Made by a program: the position numbers and the translations under genes
From: Pogonophryne albipinna
Lineage: Eukaryota > Chordata > Actinopteri > Perciformes > Artedidraconidae
Direction: 5' to 3'
DNA: 64,000 nt
Assembly (NCBI GenBank): GCA_028583405.1
Contig: CM053256.1
Span: 23,223,325-23,287,324, forward strand
Notes under the pieces: generated by a model
The model's database searches: none
Told to the model about the DNA's origin: nothing
The model's input: the letters and a program-made list of their open reading frames with translations, nothing else
In this document: positions 61,511 through 64,000 of the stretch, piece after piece
How the letters are laid out: every line of letters begins with the position of its first letter
Numbering within the stretch: the first letter of the stretch is position 1

Positions 61511-62150
61511 TTTTATGTTCATTTTAGGCTTTTAATATACTAAGTATATTTCATTTGTACCTGTTAAAGCCACATTCATGTTTTGTTTAAACTACATGCT
61601 ATAGTTTATTGTGCCAAATGGCAAAGAAAGGCTTATTTTTATAACTCATTCATAGTAAACAATTAACAGAAAATGTCAACGCCTAGCCGAAAAAAGGAAA
61701 TGTTCTTGCAAATCCATTATTGAAATAGTAACCTGCTAATATGAAAGGGCACTTTAATACAAGAAAGCAATGGCATTGCTTTGGAAAAATACATGAAAGT
61801 ATAATAATGGCCTGGTTTCTCACCTCATATGCAGTAAAGAAAGTATTACAAATAAAAACAAGAACGGACATTTTGAAGTAGCGCAATTAGATAAAGACAA
61901 TTCTGCAAATCTGACAATCTGACTTTGATGCAAGTGGTACATTCTGAAACACATGGAAAAACACACATTCTGAAACATGCAAATAAATTCAGCAAAAAGC
62001 ATGAGCAAAGGAAGTGCAAGACAGTTGTATCGATGAAAGTCCAGTATAAATGCTGTAAAAGTGCACAATGGTCCATGGCAACAGCTCACTCAAATAGTTT
62101 GTTTTTAAACACTTGGGCTTTCTTGGAGAGCATGTTGCCGTCTAGCTCCA
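61511..62150. other. Intergenic DNA, no recognised gene
   Basis: AT-rich; overlapping short frames at 61820-62150 show no domain. Confidence 0.5.
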
Positions 62151-62387
62151 TTAACATTTTCTGGAGCACTGTTCTATTTCGTATATGGCTTCGCCCTCTA
62201 AGGCTATCGCTATTGGGTTATCCCTCTGCGCCCCCGCGCAGCACTGAAACACTTGTAGTCCACGCCCACCCGCCAGGTGGGCCCCACCCTCGGGCCTCCT
62301 TCCGGTATAAATAGGAAGGGAGCCCGGCAATCTGCTCCCTCTTTTCTTCAGCAACCGACAGTAACTGAAGCACAAGAAAAGCAAATC

Positions 62388-63127
62388 ATGAGCAATGATA
62401 GTGTCCACGAGTGTCCCTCGTGCAAAACGGGATGCATCATGAGCTACGATTTGCATCCAATATGCGAATCCTGCCTGGGGCCAGAGCACGCGGACGCGGC
62501 TCTCAGCCAGCAGGTCGCATGTTCACATTGTGTTCGTCTCCCAGCATCCGACAGGAAGCGAAGGGCGGACGCCCTAGCTGCTGCGGGTGAGGAGGACGAC
62601 TGGCCCATCCAGAACAGGGGTGGCAGCCTGTTTCTGGAGGTGAGTGAGGGGCGGGAGTCGGACGACTCCTACCCCGTCTCCCTCCATGGCTCGCCATGCG
62701 GCTCTCCCCTTCCCCCTCTTCCCCGGATGGGGGAGACGGGGTCGGAGCGAGAGTCAGAGGTGGCGGCCGAGCACGCGGTCCCCTTCTCCGTGGCCACGGG
62801 GAGATCGGCAAGGCGGCCAGCACGGCACTCACGCTGTGCGCAGCCGTGGCTGTCTCCCAGGCGAGGATCGCAGCATGGATGACGCAGATCCAGCGCCACC
62901 TCTGGCTGCAACAGGCGGCTATTACAGAGCCAGCCAGGAAGGTCTTGCTGGACGCTCCGATCAGCCCGGACGGGCTGTTCGGACCCCAGTTTCTAGCCAT
63001 GGTCGAGTCCATGAAAGCGGCAGCGGAGCAGGCGGATGATATCCGCCAGCACGTCGGCTGGCTCCAGCCTGCGGCGAAGCCTCAGCGGCACCAGCGGCAG
63101 CAGCAGCGGCCAACCCGGATGCAGTGA
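62388..63127 (+). pseudogene. DIRS-like Gag, one frameshift
   Basis: The first frame (62388-62882) starts MSNDSVHECPSCKTGC and contains CESCLGPEHADAALSQQ and CSHCVRLP, a Cys-rich N-terminus with CLGxEHAxxAL as in fish DIRS Gag, then a low-complexity Ser/Pro/Gly and acidic stretch. From about 62805 the Gag-like reading moves to the next frame, which is open to a TGA at 63125-63127 and includes LTLCAAVAVSQARIAAWM and LDAPISPDGLFGPQF. One indel therefore separates the halves, either a disabling mutation or a sequencing error. Confidence 0.7.
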
Positions 63128-63422
63128 CAGGCAGAGAGACGCTCACAGCAACCGCAGCCGAGGCGTCAGACTCGTCCGTCGGCGGCGGCAGGGGCACCAT
63201 CCCGCGCCTCCGCCCCCCCACCAGCAGAGAGGGGGGGTCAAAAGGGAGTGAGGTACTCCCGTTCGTCGTCTGCTCCACGAGAGCCGCCGAGGAAACAGAG
63301 CCGGCCTTGACGGGTGGGGAGGGAGTGTGAGGAAAATAAAAGAAGCTTATTTCCCAACATGTTGTCTGAATCATCAGTTTCAAATGTGTTTCACATATCC
63401 CCCACTCTGGGTGAACCAGCTG

Positions 63423-63622
63423 CCTATGACCTATCGGTTAATAGCCAGCAGGGTTCGTTACAAAAGCCTGCCTTAATCTATCGATTAATAAGCTGCAGAG
63501 CGCGGTAACTACGCCAGCTGCCTCCAATCTGTTGATTAGTAGGCAGCAGGGTTCGCTGCAGAGGCCTGGTGGTTATGACTTTTCGGTTATTAAACCACAG
63601 ACCTCGCGGCATTCCTCTGTCC
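63423..63622 (+). repeat. Four degenerate ~48-bp tandem units in the DIRS element
   Basis: Four successive units share a ctatcggttaatagcc-like start and an agcagggttcg-like centre. In translation each gives a phrase like MTYRLIASRVR...LP, changed and partly stopped in later units. They lie between the gag and pol parts. Confidence 0.65.
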
Positions 63623-63766
63623 GAGATACGCCACCTACACACGGTCACAATAAGCCAATGAGCGCCGTGGTAACGCCTCATGTGGATGTCACTGCACACA
63701 CCTCCACTCATCCGCTGAGCGTGTACGCGCCTCATGATGAGAGTCGGGGTGAAATGCAGCGTGTAG

Positions 63767-64000
63767 AGGCCTCCTCACAGCCCTTTCGCTCTAGGCCCAC
63801 CTTGGGTTGCCTCACGGGCAGCGGCGGCGAGGGCTCTGGCGTGGCACGTCGTCATGACGACCACAACACATCTCGAGCATGTGCGCCCGCTCTCAGAGGG
63901 TTTCTCGGAGTGGCAGCGCGTGTGCCTAATGGACAGAGGGATGAGCAGGCTGATCAGCAGAGGGTACACCCTGCAGTTCGCCTCTCCCCCCCCCCCCCAC
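63767..64000 (+). CDS. DIRS-like reverse transcriptase, N-terminal part
   Basis: The frame is open from just after a stop at 63764-63766 to the window edge. It contains VRPLSEGFSEWQ and MSRLISRGYTLQFAS, the conserved entry to the DIRS-1 type reverse transcriptase (GYTLQF). A run of 13 C bases (63986-63998) lies inside the frame at the edge, a likely place for length errors. The catalytic core, RNase H and tyrosine recombinase would be further right. Confidence 0.65.

Larger units (their letters stand above)
62180..64000 (+). mobile_element. DIRS-like retrotransposon, 5' part, cut by window edge
   Basis: An abrupt GC-rich block begins near 62180, with TATAAATA at about 62306 and a leader to a first ATG at 62388. 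A gag-like frame follows and, at the right edge, sequence encoding RGYTLQF, typical of the start of the DIRS reverse transcriptase domain. No LTR was seen, in keeping with DIRS elements, which use split or inverted terminal repeats and a tyrosine recombinase that would lie beyond the window. The left boundary is uncertain. Confidence 0.75.

Noticed and set aside
62503..63383. Antisense frames of 140-169 codons over the DIRS region
   Set aside because: GC-rich shadows; the sense strand carries the recognisable Gag and RT motifs.

Overview
This is vertebrate, almost certainly teleost fish, nuclear DNA. Coding density is very low, the two clear genes are vertebrate membrane-protein genes (one split by a conserved intron), and the rest is AT-rich intergenic DNA full of fish-type transposons (hAT families with 8-bp target duplications, a TTAA-site MITE, L2/CR1-like LINEs, tRNA-derived SINEs, a DIRS-like retrotransposon) and long CA/TG microsatellites.

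Host genes. tmem74 is on the minus strand (coding 19387-20223, one coding exon, with a likely upstream 5' UTR exon near 20895-21230). A type-1 thyrotropin-releasing hormone receptor gene, trhr, is on the plus strand in two coding exons (47053-47862 and 51303-51740, 415 codons). TMEM74 and TRHR are also neighbours in human 8q23, so the window is a conserved syntenic block. No third host gene was recognised; downstream neighbours would lie beyond the right edge.

Layout. 1-7.0 kb: intergenic DNA with hAT MITEs (a complete one at 3464-3931). 7.0-15.3 kb: dense old repeats, including a candidate solo LTR, a family present in two direct and one inverted copy, a truncated hAT-Charlie copy and LINE remnants. 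15.3-19.4 kb: mostly unique. 19.4-21.3 kb: tmem74 and its probable promoter. 21.3-27.8 kb: a 6.5-kb composite element with short terminal inverted repeats and arrays of a CTGGGTTA-like motif, carrying the 3' exons of a SAMD3-like gene, a nested BED-finger hAT derivative and a nested LINE with a long open reverse transcriptase frame. 28-30.6 kb: intergenic. 30.6-33.4 kb: one hAT inside another, both with perfect 8-bp target duplications. 36.8-41.9 kb: a 5-kb ZBED-like hAT holding several further insertions. 43.2-44.0 kb: a hAT with a long CA tract. 45.2-45.9 kb: an L2 remnant. 46.6-51.7 kb: trhr. 52.3-54.7 kb: a long-inverted-repeat family with a TTAA MITE inserted beside it. 54.7-61.2 kb: largely unique. 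61.2-61.5 kb: a SINE. 62.2-64.0 kb: the 5' half of a DIRS-like retrotransposon running off the edge.

The genes do not form an operon or a local pathway. TRHR is a Gq-coupled peptide receptor and TMEM74 a lysosome/autophagosome membrane protein; their link here is positional. Family names rest on motif recognition by eye; no database search or alignment was run.
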